From Nageia nagi (Eukaryota > Pinophyta): a stretch of 64,000 bases of DNA. Under the pieces are notes generated by a model. That model did no database searches, had not been told where the DNA came from, and saw only the letters and a program-made list of their open reading frames with translations. Location of the stretch: positions 31,248,001 through 31,312,000 of the forward strand of contig JBITNC010000001.1 in assembly GCA_050084985.1 (NCBI GenBank), in the 5' to 3' direction. A program made the translations under genes and the position numbers. Shown here piece after piece: positions 22,424-34,410 of this stretch. Each line of letters begins with the position of its first letter. Positions within the stretch are counted from its first letter, which is position 1.

Positions 22424-24384
22424 TGATCTGAAATGGATTTCAAAGTCTTAAAAAATAAAAGTGATTTTTCAAGTTTATAATTTTGTTGATTATTCTCTTC
22501 CATATTAAATATATCTCTTCCATGATTGTAATACTTCAAATGATGAATAAAATGGAGCTATGGTTTGTAAGTTATGGCTTTTTTAAATTTGAAGTTAAAT
22601 ATAAAAAATGCAAAATATGCATGGAAGGTTCTATTGATGAACTTACTAGAAGAAGCTCAGGTAGATTCATAACTTGAAATTTGAGTCATTGGTACCTCAT
22701 AGTATGGTGAATATTTTTTTTAAAATTTGAAGGCATTTGGATTAAATACATGAAATTTATGGTACTCACAAAATGGTAAATTCTCATTCTACATTTAGGA
22801 TAGTCAATTTTGACAATTGGTAGGTGTAAATCTGCATTGGAGGCTAAATTGATGATGATGATTAGATCCATAAATAAGGATTTAAAGCATGAAATTTTCA
22901 CCCATTAAGATACATATGTCCAAGAACACTTGGATGAAATTTTGTGACATTTGAAACTATGGTCATGAAGTTGTGGTAATTCCAAAATGGCACTATAAGT
23001 AGTTTGGATAGTTTTTTAAAGTCCAAAAAAGATAGGAGAATATAACCATATGAGGCCAAAATAATTATATGAAATAAAAATGAGGGAGATTATTATTGTG
23101 AGGATGAGAAAGCATATTATAAAGGATAAAAATAAAAATATTATCTTATCATCATGTAACCATAAAATCCAAATTTGTAATCCCTTGATGTTATAAAAAT
23201 GAATATGGAGTATGAAAAAAAGTTAAGTCCCTTAGTGGGTTTTCCTCCCAAGTGGGAGAGAGTGTGTAGAGAATGTAAAAACTTCATAAGTTATAAATTT
23301 CATGGACTAAATAATTTTAATGAGAGTACATGGAGGCACATTAAAGAATATATGTAGTGTCAAAACCATGGACAAAATCATAGCTATGGAGAAGAAAATA
23401 ATGGAAAAGAATCATTACCATAGAAGAAGAAATAAGTGGATGATACAATCATCATGATGTAGAAAAGAAGACCAAGAGTAGTTATAAAGATATTGAACTA
23501 GGATAAGAGACAACAAGAACTATGGTTTAAGACTCTCATTGAAAAGAGAGTCATCTTCCATAAGAGATTTAGTAGTAGCCTCTAAGGATCATATGATTCA
23601 GCTTTGAAAATAAAATAATGAAGCAAGAAGAATCATTCAAAGATCTTTGTAAAAAAAATATCTACAATAATGGATTGCTATTTACTAGATATATACCACA
23701 TCATTCGAACTAGGGTAAAATTATGTCAATCTTTTTTATGTGATTGATTTTTATTTTTACAAGCACTAAAATGTATAATGTGTGAAAATTTGCAATTGGA
23801 TTCATAAAAAGGGTTTATGAATCATGTAGGTATTAGAGTAGTTCTTTTAATGGGAACTGATGGAGCTTTTTCAAAAAAAAAAGAATAGCATTTTATTTGT
23901 AAAGTTCAGTGTTATGCCTACTTCAAAGTTAAGAGAACTTGATTTGATGGATTTGATTCACTATTTGAAAGCTTAAAAAGGTTGAGGTAAATTTTTAATT
24001 TTTGAAGTAAGAAAATTTTCATTAGCAATTGATAAAATATTTCAAATACAATGTTTATCATGACATGAATTTTGGTGGGAAGAAAAGAGCTCATCTTCTT
24101 GGTAGTTGTGATAATTGAGGAAGTTGTGTTGGAAGCAAATATTCTTATGCTCTTGATTCACTAAGAGTATGAAGTGATGTAGCTAAAAATGCAAAGCAAA
24201 TTCAAATTAAGAAGCAAAATCAAGAAGGTTATTTAAGAAAGGGGTAAATATGTATTTGTGTGAGGATTATTTTTCTCATTATTTTGATTCTAAGGCTTTT
24301 GTGGAACCAAAAGCTCCTAAAATGGGATGAGTGATCTGAAATGGATTTTGGAGTCTTAAAAAAATAAAAGATGTTTTTTCAAGG
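22424..24384. repeat. 1.9-kb segment between protease and RT of B, bracketed by a ~50-bp direct repeat
   Basis: The copies lie at 22424-22473 and 24332-24384, each beginning TGATCTGAAATGGATTT and ending TTTTTCAAG, with a shared GTCTTAAAAAA(A)TAAAA core. The enclosed DNA has no convincing pol coding. It includes a phrase CTCCCAAGTGGGAGAG at about 23247-23262 resembling the sequence before LTR starts in some plant elements. It could be a small inserted element, a duplication or a diverged linker with a repeat. RT coding resumes directly after the right copy. Confidence 0.55.
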
Positions 24385-25386
24385 GAAACATTCATAATCA
24401 TTCTTAAAGAAAAACATAAAGTATTTACATGCTCCTACATAGATTTGCTTGCACTAAATTCAAAATTAGTATTACATAACTTAGGTCTTAAAAAAGATGC
24501 CAAACCTATTAAATAAAAGTTATGAAAGATACATTCTATAATAGATTTAAAAGTGAAAGAAGAATTACCAAAGCTATTAGAAGTAAAATTTATCCCACCT
24601 ATTGATTATTTCGATTGGATATCCAATATGGTTCTAGTTAAAAAAATCTAATGGGAAGATTAATGTTTGTAAGATTTTAGAGATCTAAATAAAGCATGTA
24701 CAAAAGATGATTTTCCACTTCCAAATATTGATAATTTGGTTGATGCTATGGTTGGACATGAAATTATTTCACTCATGGACAAATTCTCTGGATATACTTA
24801 GATAAAAGTAGCTACATAAGATCAACATAAAATAGCATTCACAACACCATGGGGAAACTTTTGTTACAAAGTAATGCCCTTTGGTTTAAAGAATTCCAAG
24901 GCAACTTATCAAAGAGAAATGATATATATTTTCTATGACTACATGCATGACATTATGGATGATTATGTAGATTTATTAGCTAAATCTAAAACTAAAGAAC
25001 AACATCTAGAAGTTCTTATAAATATCTTGGATAGGTTTTTGGAACATAATGTTAGACTAAATCTAAAGAAATGTGTTTTTGGAGTTATTTTAGGGAAATT
25101 ACTTGATTTTATTGTATAAAGATGAGTAATTGAATTAGATCCCAATAAAATGAAGGCCATCATAAATATACCTCGCCCTTCAGATATAAAATAATTACAA
25201 AGTTTGCAAAGAAAATTATATGCAATAAGGCACTTTATATCACACTTATATGATAAATGCAAACCTTTTAATAAATTATTAAAAAAGAGAATTTAATTTC
25301 ATTAGGGAAATGAACAATAAGAAGTATTTGATGAAATAAAATACTATCTTTTGTCACCATTAGTTTTAATTCCTCCAAGAGAAGAA
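24385..25386 (+). pseudogene. Reverse transcriptase relic of element B
   Basis: The reading starts TFIIILKEKHKVFTCSY and LHNLGLKKDAKPIK, matching the D copy (FFTILKEKQEIFAWSY, LSIKEGAKPIK). The palm shows DFPLPNIDNLVDAMVGH, ISLMDKFSGYT with the first catalytic D, TTPWGNFCYKVMPFGLKN and ATYQREM. The catalytic box is YVDL instead of YVDD, so an essential aspartate is lost. The thumb continues in LDRFLEHNVRLNLKKCVFGV. At 25387 the sequence is cut by element C; the RNase H resumes at 32193. Several stops (TAG, TAA for Gln or Trp) occur in the first 350 bases. Confidence 0.87.
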
Positions 25387-26486
25387 TGATCCAAAATTTG
25401 GATCCCTTCAACATTTAGTAATCTCCATTTCAGTGTGTTCATTGTGATCACCTTGTCTTTAGCTTTTCGATGCTTCTTTCAGATCGTGAATTCGAGTTCG
25501 TATGTGGAAGATATGATATTAATTCCATTTATGTATTTTGAGAAAAATTAAAAGGATTAAAAATATATATATGTTCAAATGTTTTGGGTGGCCATTGTAG
25601 AGGGGACCCACCTACCACCATAGAGACCATGTAGGAGGAGGTGAGGCATGACAAGGCCTATGTGGAGTACTGCATGGAGGTGATGAGGTGGGTGAAAGAG
25701 GGGCTTGCACACCTATTGGAGACCACCAACCAAGCCACCCACATTTTGACCAAGCTGCCCACATTTGGAGCCTACACTGCTAGTCAACAATAGGTTGACT
25801 TCTTCTAAGCACATGCCACATGTCGTCACCATAATGCACCCACCCAATTTTAGGTTTTTTTGATGTATTTTTGGTGTTTTCAAAGGTTTATGGTGATTTT
25901 AACTCACCTAAGGTTCTATTATTAGGCTGATTTAATTCTATAAGCCTGAAACAATCCAGTGAGCGTATTATTTTGATTTTAGAGCTCATTTTGGGGAAAT
26001 TTTTACAACCATTTGAGCCCAAATTTGACATGAAGATCAAGGAGGCTAATGGGTATCTGAAAATAGGTTTTGTATTACATTTCCTAGTTGTAATACTCTC
26101 CAATTTTAGCCTCCAAAATTGTAAAAAATGGGAGCAAATTGGAGGGGGATGGGGGAGGAGGATTTCAAGAAAGTTGTTTTCAATTCTTGTTGTGATTTTT
26201 AGAGCTATGAGTGTGTTGTGAATGTGAGAGGAGGTTTTGAAGGATTGTGGAGGCCCTGGTAAAGTGATTCCACCCACTGATAGTAGAGAGCTTTTGAGCT
26301 AGACGTAGCCCACACCGAGTGAACTAGTATAATTTTTCTTATCTCTTTCTATGGTGAATGCTTCTCTCTTCTTTATGTTTACAAATTTGTTCCTGATTTT
26401 CCTTTACAAGCACTTAATTGTTTTAAGTGTGAATTGATCCTATGAAAAGGTTAAATTAAAATTTTAATCTTATAGTTTATGGATCA
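25387..26486 (+). repeat. 5' LTR of element C
   Basis: TGATCC...GGATCA, 1100 bases. It is collinear with 31115-32187, roughly nine in ten positions alike by eye, with a few short indels. Confidence 0.95.
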
Positions 26487-26505
26487 AGTTTGAAATCAAA
26501 GCAGT
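26487..26505 (+). other. Primer-binding site of element C (decayed initiator-Met type)
   Basis: Shortly after the LTR end is TGAAATCAAAGC, which differs at three positions from the usual plant initiator-Met primer site TGGTATCAGAGC. Confidence 0.55.
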
Positions 26506-26567
26506 TGAAATCATTGGGATAACCTATATTTTTGAGATTATTGTTGGTGTTTTGAAAGTGTTCTTGC

Positions 26568-27600
26568 ATGTATACCAAGTCACAAAGTAAGAAAGGAGAA
26601 GGAGAATTTATGGAGGAGGATCTAGAAATTGGTTCTAGAGTTTGGCTAAAAAACCAAAGAGAGATTGAAGCCATGGCCAATGAAGGAGGGTCTAATGTGG
26701 AAAAGTAAATTTCTGATCTCTCCATAATGTTCCAGAAGATGTCTCTACAATTCCAACACTTTCAAGAACAACAATACAAGAAAAATGAAGGTGAAACTAG
26801 TGAAGGTAATAAAATTGACAATGATGATACACATAGTGTTTTTCAAAGTTCTCCTTTGAAATTGGAAGTTAAATTTGATTTGTCTACTTTTATTGGAGAA
26901 GTGAATGCTGAGAAGTTAGACCATTGGATTAAACAAATTGAGGTATATTATAGAATTCAAAGAATTGTAAGAGATGAGGATAAAATCCAATTAGCAACTC
27001 TTAAAATGAGTGGTAGTGCACTTGTTTGGTGGTAAAGTTGTTTGCAAAGTAAGAATGAATCCATTCAAGCTTGTATTGCTTCTTGGACCTATTTTGTACA
27101 ATTGCTTAGAGATCAATTTTATCCTTTGGGTTATTGACAAAAGGTAGTCATGGAATGGCAAACTTTCCATCAAGGCAAAGGGCAAAGTGTGCAAGAGTAC
27201 ACTATGAAATTCCAAAGAAGAGCTACAATGCTAGGTATTCCTCTTGATTCCCAAGATACTCTTCTTAAGTATATTGGTGGTTTGCACAATTATTTAATGC
27301 ATACAATATTGATGTTTGATCCAAATGATTTGGATAAAGTTTGTGTATAAGCCACTCACTTAGAAGAAAGGGGAAAATTTGTTAAGGATGGGAAAAAGAA
27401 AAATGCTTCCAATAACAATAGTAATAATGATTCTAAAAAGAATAAAGGAAAGGGGAAAAAGAAAACTACGTCTACTACACAAAAAGAGAAGTCTAAAGAT
27501 GTATGTACACATTGCCAAAAATAAGGTCATTTAGAGGCTAAATGTTGGAAATTGCATCCTGAATTATGCCCTAAACCTAAAGGTCAAAAGAAGCAAATAA
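26568..27600 (+). pseudogene. Gag relic of element C
   Basis: A start at 26568 gives MYTKSQSKKGEGEF. After an acidic linker, LEVKFDLSTFIGEVNAEKLDHWI and QLATLKMSGSALVWW match the Ty3 capsid pattern (P.F.G..d...W...L, L.L.G.A..WW). Later pieces read WQTFHQGKGQSVQEYTMKF, a typical Q.GSV.EY..EF motif. Near 27505-27560 there is CTHCQK.GHLEAKCW, a CCHC zinc knuckle whose only break is a TAA in place of Gln. Stops occur at 26706, 27033, 27136, 27348 and 27524 or nearby. Most are explained by single C/T or G/A changes, so this copy is only moderately decayed. Confidence 0.85.
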
Positions 27601-28300
27601 ATATTATTTCTAAGGAAATTGAAGATGGTTCAGATGTAGATGAGAAAATGGCATGTATGGTTTTGCATAATACACCTAGTGAAGAGGAGGAAAATAAGAA
27701 AATTGAACTTTTTCACATCAAGGTTGAAGCTAAGAAGACTAGGATTGATACATTATTTGATTTTGGATATCAAGCTAACTTAATTGTAGAAAAGTATGTC
27801 AAATCACTTGCAATCACTACTCAACCTCATCCAAACCCATATCCATTGGGATGGGTTAATAAAAATTCCAAGTTAAAGGTAACACAACAATGTAAGTTGC
27901 AATTTGGGATTAACAGGGAGTACATTGATGAAGTTTTACTTGATGTTGTTCCTTTGGATATTTGTGGGATTGTGCTTGGTAGTCCTTATCTATGGGAAAG
28001 AGATGCTTTATTTTATAGAGAGGAAAATAAATATAGACTCATTAAAGATGGAGTTGAATACATGGTTAGTGCTCATCAAAACAAGAAAAAGGATATTTCT
28101 TTGATTACTGCAGGACAAGCAAAGAGACTAATCAATACAGGACAAATGTTTGTACTTGCAATGGTGAAATCTCAAGATGAAGTGGAAATCATAAAGGCAC
28201 TTGAGGATTGTGAACCACAATACAAAGAAGAAGTAAAAGATGTAATTTCTGAATTTGAAGATTTATTTGAAGTACCTAAAGAACTTCCATCGAAAAGAGA
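27601..28300 (+). pseudogene. Protease domain of element C
   Basis: It lies in the long frame 27552-28418 (288 codons), which begins directly after the gag zinc knuckle. The active-site region reads RIDTLFDFGYQANLIVEKYV, where FDFG stands for the family's D-S/T-G triad at residues 70-72, with the catalytic D kept but the S/T replaced by F. Further on VPLDICGIVLGSPYLWERDA is the typical LG.PWL flap-end motif. The domain runs into the pol linker and the start of RT without a break. Confidence 0.82.
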
Positions 28301-29219
28301 TATACAACATGAGATTCAATTACATCTTGATGTTGCACTTCCTAATATTAGTTTATATAGAAATTATGCTTTGGAAACTGAAGAAATTAAGAAACAAGTT
28401 AAGGAATTATTAGATTAAGGAGTCATTAGACCTAGCACATCACCGTGTGGATCTCCTATTGTTATAATTCCAAAGAAAGATGGAACTTGGCGTATGTGTG
28501 TTGATTACAGGGCATTAAATAAGATCATGGTTAAAAATTGATATCCTTTGCCATGTATTGATGATTTACTGGATCAATTACAAAAAGCTAGGGTTTTCAC
28601 AAAATTGGATCTAAGAAGTGGTTATCATCAAGTAAGAGTCAAAGAAGAGGATGTGTGGAAAACTACTTTTAAAACTAGGCAAGGATTGTTTGAATGTTTG
28701 GTTTTATCATTTGGATTATGCAATGCTCTTGCTACTTTCATGCATGTAATGAATGAGGTTTTAAGGCCTTTCATTGATGATTTTGTTATTATGTATCTTG
28801 ATGATATTCTCATTTACAGTGATAATTGGAAAGATCATGTGGTACATATTTGTAAAGTGTTTGAAGTTTTAAGGGAAGCAAAACTCTATTTGAAGATGTC
28901 TAAGTGTGAGTTTGTTAAGAAGAGTTTAATCTATCTTGGCCACATTGTAGGTGAAGGTCAATTAAGGATAGATCCTGCAAAAATTGAGGCTATGTTGAAA
29001 TGGCTTACTCCCACTAATGTGATAGAGACTAGAAGTTTTCTTGGGGCAGTGCAGTATTTACGTAAGTTTATTGCTAACTTTTCTTACATGGCTTCTCCAC
29101 TTCATGCAATTATAGGAAAGAGTCATGGATTTCAGTGGGGAGGCAAAGAACAACATGCTTTTGAATTGCTTAAAAGGAAAATCAGTAATGCTCTAGTACT
29201 TGCTTTGCCTAATCTTTAG
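28301..29219 (+). pseudogene. Reverse transcriptase of element C
   Basis: It starts HEIQLHLDVALPNISLYR and LETEEIKKQVKELLD, then a stop, then [47 protein letters not shown] with the first catalytic D, and FIDDFVIMYLDDILIYS with an intact YLDD (residues 83-86 of the frame beginning at 28548). The thumb and connection continue through KMSKCEFVKKSLIYLGHIV and FLGAVQYLRKFIANFSY. Two stops (about 28416 and 28540) interrupt it. The antisense frame 28813-28628 is a shadow. This is the clearest RT in the window and would suit a phylogenetic placement. Confidence 0.93.
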
Positions 29220-29620
29220 AAAAATTTTGAAATTGAAACTGATGCAAGTGACTATGCTATGGGTGCAATTTTATTATAGGAAAAACATCCAGTTTGCTAT
29301 CACTCAAAAATGTTTACAGTGCAGTAAGAAACTATTCCACATATGACAAAGAGTTGTATGCATTAGTTCAAAGTGTTAAGAAATGGAATCACTATTTGGT
29401 AGGTAAAGAGACAATAATTCATATAGACCATCAACCCTTGCAATATCTTTAGTCACAATCTAAGTTGCAACAATCTAGGCACTTTCGTTGGATGGGATTC
29501 TTGCAACAATTTCATTTGGTGATTAAGTACAAGAAGGGTACTCAAAATAAAATTGCTGATATGTTGTCTAGGCCTCCAATAGTTGCCAATGTTGTGATTC
29601 TACAAAATAGTTCTTTAATG
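29220..29620 (+). pseudogene. RNase H relic of element C
   Basis: [14 protein letters not shown] carries the first catalytic D. After a frameshift near 29310, [25 protein letters not shown] has the catalytic E, and [10 protein letters not shown] with SRHFRWMGFLQQF and GTQNKIADMLSR complete the Ty3 RNase H pattern, including the late D of NKIADMLSR. Interruptions are a stop at 29217, one at about 29277, a frameshift and a TAG after LQYL. Confidence 0.88.
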
Positions 29621-31075
29621 CATGATGGGTATAAAGAACAGTATATGGTTGATCCTAATTTCCAAAATGTCTATCATAGATTGAGTCTTGGTAATGAGGT
29701 TGGAAATCATGACTTTCATTTGCATGATAGATTACTTTTTCATTTGGGCAAACTTTGTATTCCTAATGGTGAAAGGAATGATTTGATTAGGGAAGCTCAT
29801 ACTTCTCATATTTTAGGGCACTTTGGTGTTGGGAAAACTCTTGCTAATCTACAAAGGTATTGTTACTAGCCTAAAATGCAAGAAAATGTATCTAGATATA
29901 TCAGAGGTTGTATGTTATGCAATGTAAGCAAACCCAATAATAGGAAATTTGGTATTTATATGCCATTGTCCATTCCTACATGACCATGGGAGAGTATTTC
30001 TATGGATTTTGTTGGAGGTTTACCTATGTCTAAGAGAGGTCATGATTATTTATATGTGGTTGTGGATAGATTCAATAAGATGTGTATTCTAATCCCATGT
30101 AAAAAGACTATGACAGGTCAAGAGGTAGCTAATATTTTCTTTACTTATGTGTGGGTACATTTTGGTCTTCCTACTTCTATCATTTCTGACAAGGATTCTA
30201 GGTTTCTTGGAAAATTTTGGACTTCTTTGTGGGACAGGATGGACACTAAGCTAAAGAGGAGTACAACATTTCATCCACAGATAGATGGTTAAATAGAGGT
30301 GGTAAATAGGATAGTGGTACACCTATTATGGGGTTATTATGGTAAGCATCCTAAGACTTGGGATGAGCATTTGAGCTATATATAGCATGCATATAATCAG
30401 GCTTTACATTCTTCTACTAAAAAACACCTTTTGAGACTTGTTTTGGTTATTTGCTAAAATCACCTTTCGATATGGCTTTTGCTTCAACAAGTGATGGAGA
30501 TATAGTTCTTCATAATGAGGAGGAGCAGGCAAAGAATTTTATTAAGAGAATTAGATTGATTCATCAGAAGGTAAAAGAATTGTTGGAGAAGAGTCAGGCC
30601 AAGTATAAGGAGAGGTATGATCATCATCAGGTGGATCATAAATTTCAAGTTGGGGATCAGGTATGGCTTGATCTCAGTAAGGAGAGACAGCATGGTAAGG
30701 GAAAGAAGTTGAAACCAATAAGGTATGGTCCATTTACCATTATTGGTCAAGTTGGAGATAATGCATTTCAATTGGACTCACCACCCTATATGCAAATGTA
30801 TTCCATTATTAATGTTGAGAACTTGAAGTTGTACAAACCAGCCTTAGTTACAGAAGATAAAAAGGTTACGTTATCATCAGTTGAGGATTTAGCCCTTGAG
30901 CACATGAATGTGTTGGTTGAGGATGTAGTATTAGAAAAGAAGCAATGATCATCTCGTAGTGGCATACATGAGGTGTGGCATATTGAAGTGAAGGGCCAAC
31001 ATCCACACAAGGCCAAGTGGTATGTAGTTGATCGGGTGAGGGACCTCTACCCTCACCTCATTTCATCATCCTAAT
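29621..31075 (+). pseudogene. Integrase and C-terminal tail of element C
   Basis: The zinc-binding region shows EAHTSHILGHFGVGKTLANL and GCMLCN (HHCC). The core has ISMDFVGGLP with the first D, SIISDKDSRFLGKFW with the second D and a degraded HPQIDG.IEVVNR with the E. The C-terminal part after 30450 contains KYKERYDHHQVDHKFQVGDQVWLDL and IRYGPFTIIGQVGDNAFQL, a GPF/GPY-like module. The end reads VEVKGQHPHKAKWYVVDRVRDLYPHL (29 residues shortened here to VKGQ...KAKWY...LYPHL in effect), reminiscent of, but not clearly, a chromodomain. Stops and one frameshift near 30440 disable it. Confidence 0.9.
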
Positions 31076-31100
31076 TGCTTTTGGGGACAAAAGCTCTCTC

Positions 31101-31114
31101 TTATTGGGGAGGAA
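31101..31114 (+). other. Polypurine tract of element C
   Basis: ATTGGGGAGGAA lies directly before the LTR start TGATCC. Confidence 0.85.
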
Positions 31115-32187
31115 TGATCCAAAATTTGGATCCCTTTAACATTCAGTAATCTCCATTTTAGTGTGTTCATTGTGATTGCCTTATCTTCAAATTTCTAATG
31201 CTTCTTTCAGATCATGAATCCAAGTTCGTATGTGGAAGATATGATATTAATTCTATTTGTGTATTTTGATAAAAATTAAAAGGATTAAATATATATATTA
31301 TATATATGTTCAAATGTTTTGGGCAGCCATTGTAGAGGGGACCCGCTTGCCACCATAGAGACCATGTAGGAGGAAGTGAGGCATGACAAGGCCTATGTGG
31401 AGGTGATGAGGTAGGTGAAAGAGGGTCCTGCACACCTATTGGAGACTACCAACCAAGCCACCCACATTTTGACCAAGCCACCCATGTTTGGAGCCTACAC
31501 CGCTAGTCAACAAGAGGTTGACTTCTTGTCACCATAATGCACCCAGCCAATTTTAGGTTTTTTTGATGTATTTTTGGTGTTTTCAAATGTTTATGGTGAT
31601 TTTAACTCACCTAAGGTCCTATTATTAGGCTGATTTAATTCTATAAGCCTGAAATAATCTAGTGAGCATATTATTTTGATTTTAGAGCTCATTTTGGGGA
31701 AATTTTTACAACCATTTGAGCCCAAATTTGACATGAAGATGAAGGAGGCTAATGGGTATCTAAAAATAGGTTTTGTATTAAATTTCCTAGTTGTAATACT
31801 CTCCAATTTTAGCCCCCAAAATTGTATAAAAGGTTAGCAAATTGGAGGGGGAGGGGGAGAGGATTTTAGGAAAGTTGTTTTCAGTTCTTGTTGTGATTTT
31901 CAAAGCTGTGAGTGTGTTGTGAATGTGAGAGGAGGTTTTGAAGGACCATGGAGGCCCTGGTAAAGTGATTCCACCCACTGATAGTAGAGAGCTTTTGAGC
32001 TAGATGTAGCCCACACCGGGTGAACTAGGATAATTTTGCTTGTCTCTTTCTATGGTGAATGCTTCTCTCTTCTTTATGTTTACAAATTTATTCCTGATTT
32101 TCCTTTACAATCACTTAATTATTTTAAGTGTGAATTGATCCTAAGAAAAGGTTAAATTGAAATTTTAATCTTATAGTTTATGGATCA
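31115..32187 (+). repeat. 3' LTR of element C
   Basis: It starts TGATCC and ends GGATCA, 1073 bases, and is followed by the AAGAA target duplication. Confidence 0.95.
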
Positions 32188-33000
32188 AAGAAGAACCATT
32201 TTTCTCTTTACATATCAGCCATAGAAACCACCTTAGGTATCATGCTTGCTCAAAAGAATGAAAATAACAAGGAACAAGACATATGCTATCCTATTCAAAC
32301 TCTAATTGATTATAATATAAGATATGTATACATGGAAAAGCTATGTTTAGTAATAGTTTTTGTAACAAAGAAACACAAACATTACATGCTCAATCATAGG
32401 ACTTATGTGATTGCCATAGTAGACCCATTGAAGTATATGATGAATAAACTTATCAAAACAATAGAATATCCAAATGGATCATGCATTTAACAAGGTTTGA
32501 TTTGCATTTAATAAGTCAAAATATATAAAAGGCCAAGTTATAGCCGATTATCTCATAGAAGCAAAATTACAAGAGGATAAACCTCTTGTAATTGAATTAC
32601 CATATGAAAATGTTTTCCAACTAGATGAAATAGAAACTCATATTGAACTTGAAGAGGAATGGGATATGACAATCTACTTTGATGATTCTCTATGTAAACA
32701 AAGTGGGGGTTCTGGTGTCATATTCATTACACCAAAAGGGGTATCCATACCATATTTTTTCAAATTAAGTTTCTCATGCATGAATAATAATGCTGAATAA
32801 GCTTTAATATTAGCTATGAAGATCGATATAAAATTAAAAATAAATAAAATAAATTTCATTGATGATTCATTGCTAATATTAAATCAAGTCAAAGGAAGTT
32901 TTCAATGTAAATAATCATTACTTCAAAAATATAAAAAATTAATAAATACACTACTACCATCATTCAAAAAATATGAGATAGAAGTAGTGCCTTGATAAAC
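32188..33000 (+). pseudogene. RNase H and archaeal-type RNase H relics of element B
   Basis: After C, B's pol resumes with EPFFLYISAIETTLGIMLAQKN, IDYNIRYVYMEKLCLVIVFVTKKHKHYM and IAIVDPLKYMMNKL, the Tat-type RNase H. From about 32660, WDMTIYFDDSLCKQSGGSGVIF has the first acidic residues of the second RNase H, NNNAE.ALILAMKI the catalytic E and IDDSLLILNQVKG the next D. The two-RNase-H arrangement supports placement in the Tat lineage. Stops and a shift near 32490 separate the two. Confidence 0.83.
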
Positions 33001-34410
33001 TAATAGGTTTGTTGATGCAATGGTGTCAATGGGATCCTTGATACAATGAGATCCTCATAGATGTACCATTCATATTGAAATAATTCAAATCGCTGAATCT
33101 TCTTTGGAAATAGATGACAAAGCATATGAGGTCCTAGATATTATTGTAGAAGATAAAAATATGTGGCATGATCAATTAGTTAAATTCTTAAGATATAGAG
33201 TCTTACCTCAATACTTGACTAAATTAGCCACAAAAGAATTTAAATTAAAAGCTTCTTACTATTACATGTTAGAATATGTGTTGTATCAAAGAGGTTTCAA
33301 TGATATATTACGTAGATGTTTGAAATAGATTGATTTGCAAATAGCAATTTCATGTGCACATCATGAAATATGTGGATGACACTTTAGTGGTCCAATCATC
33401 ACAAAATGATTAATGTGCATTGGATATCACTTGCCTATAATGGAATGTGATTGTGTCAAATATTTCAAGAAATATTTTAAGTGTTAACAACATACCAATT
33501 TATATATTCAACCATCACAAGCCTTCCAACCCATGCAATCATTATGGCCATTTTCAAAATGGGCATTCGACCTTATAAGTCAAATCTCACCCACTTCATT
33601 AGGTGGTCATAAATTCATAATTATAGCTACAAAATATTTTACAAAATGGTTTGAGCCTATCCCTATGATTTCTACCAAAGGTCCTAAAATAACAAAATTC
33701 ATAGAACATCACATCATGTCATTTTGAGATTCTAGCTCAATTGTAACTGATAATGGAAAAAATTAAAAAAAAAAGAGGTATTAGCTATGTAAAAGATACC
33801 ATATCAGGATTAGTTTCTCAACACTCTAATATCCATAAGGGAATGCCAAGCTAAAGCTACTAACAAAACCATTAGAAGTATTTTGCTAAAAATAGTTAAC
33901 AATTACCATAGAGATTGGCATGCAAGGATTCCACTCTTTATGGGCATATCATATTAGCATCAAAACTCCTACTAGGGTAACCCCATTTTCTTTAATTTAT
34001 GGGGTAGAAGTAGTACTACCATTGGAAATTGAAATTCCCTCTTTACACATAACATTACAAGATTATAAAATAGATGAAGTAGCCCATCAAACCAGATTAA
34101 ATCAATTATTGATATTGGCTTAAAGAAGAATTTATGCACTAGAACATATGTAAATTGATCAAAACTGTATCAAGAAAGCTTTTGCTAAGAAAGCTAAAAT
34201 TTGTGAATTTAACATAGGAGATTTAGTACTCAAAGAAAATCAATAAACCTCATGAATGGAATATCACCTTTGTGATAAATTTGCCCCTAATTGGTTAGGA
34301 TCATACATTATTAAGAAGAAATTTGGTTTAGGAGCTTACCAATTAGCTAATATGGAAGGAAATGATGAGCATGAGCCTATAAACATCATGAATCTTCATC
34401 CTTTTTATAG
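33001..34410 (+). pseudogene. Integrase relic of element B
   Basis: Linker LEIDDKAYEVLDIIVEDKNM and KFLRYRVLPQYLTKLATKEFKL match D's copy (FKFLRDGVLPKYLTKSSRKAFKI). The zinc region reads AHHEICG.HFSG (H, H) with degraded cysteines (KYFKC). The core shows LWPFSKWAFDLIS with the first D, GGHKFIIIATKYFTKW and SSSIVTDNGKN with the second D. Downstream are the diverged helix with HSNIHKGMPS, ITLQDYKIDEVAHQTRLNQL and, near 34210, EFNIGDLVLKE-like sequence. The gene is broken by stops and shifts. The end at about 34410 is set where the NLHPFY-like terminal motif fades. Confidence 0.82.

Larger units (their letters stand above)
25387..32187 (+). mobile_element. Element C: 6.8-kb Ty3 LTR retrotransposon inserted in the RNase H region of B
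   Basis: The LTRs begin TGATCC and end GGATCA, a perfect 6-bp terminal inverted repeat, and are flanked by perfect AAGAA duplications (25382-25386 and 32188-32192). Removing C and one AAGAA joins IPPREE to EPFFLYISA of B in frame. Inside are gag, protease, RT, RNase H and integrase in Ty3 order. The RT wording (DLRSGYHQVRV, FIDDFVIMYLDDILIYS) separates it from the Tat elements A, B, D and E. It may be chromovirus-like, but I see no clear chromodomain. Its LTRs are the most similar pair in the window, in keeping with an inner, younger insertion. Confidence 0.95.

Noticed and set aside
28628-28813. Minus-strand frame inside the C reverse transcriptase
   Set aside because: It is a shadow of the plus-strand RT.
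24385-31075. Endogenous pararetrovirus as source of the reverse transcriptases
   Set aside because: Integrase, LTRs, PPTs and target duplications show LTR retrotransposons; no movement-protein or viral coat motif was seen.
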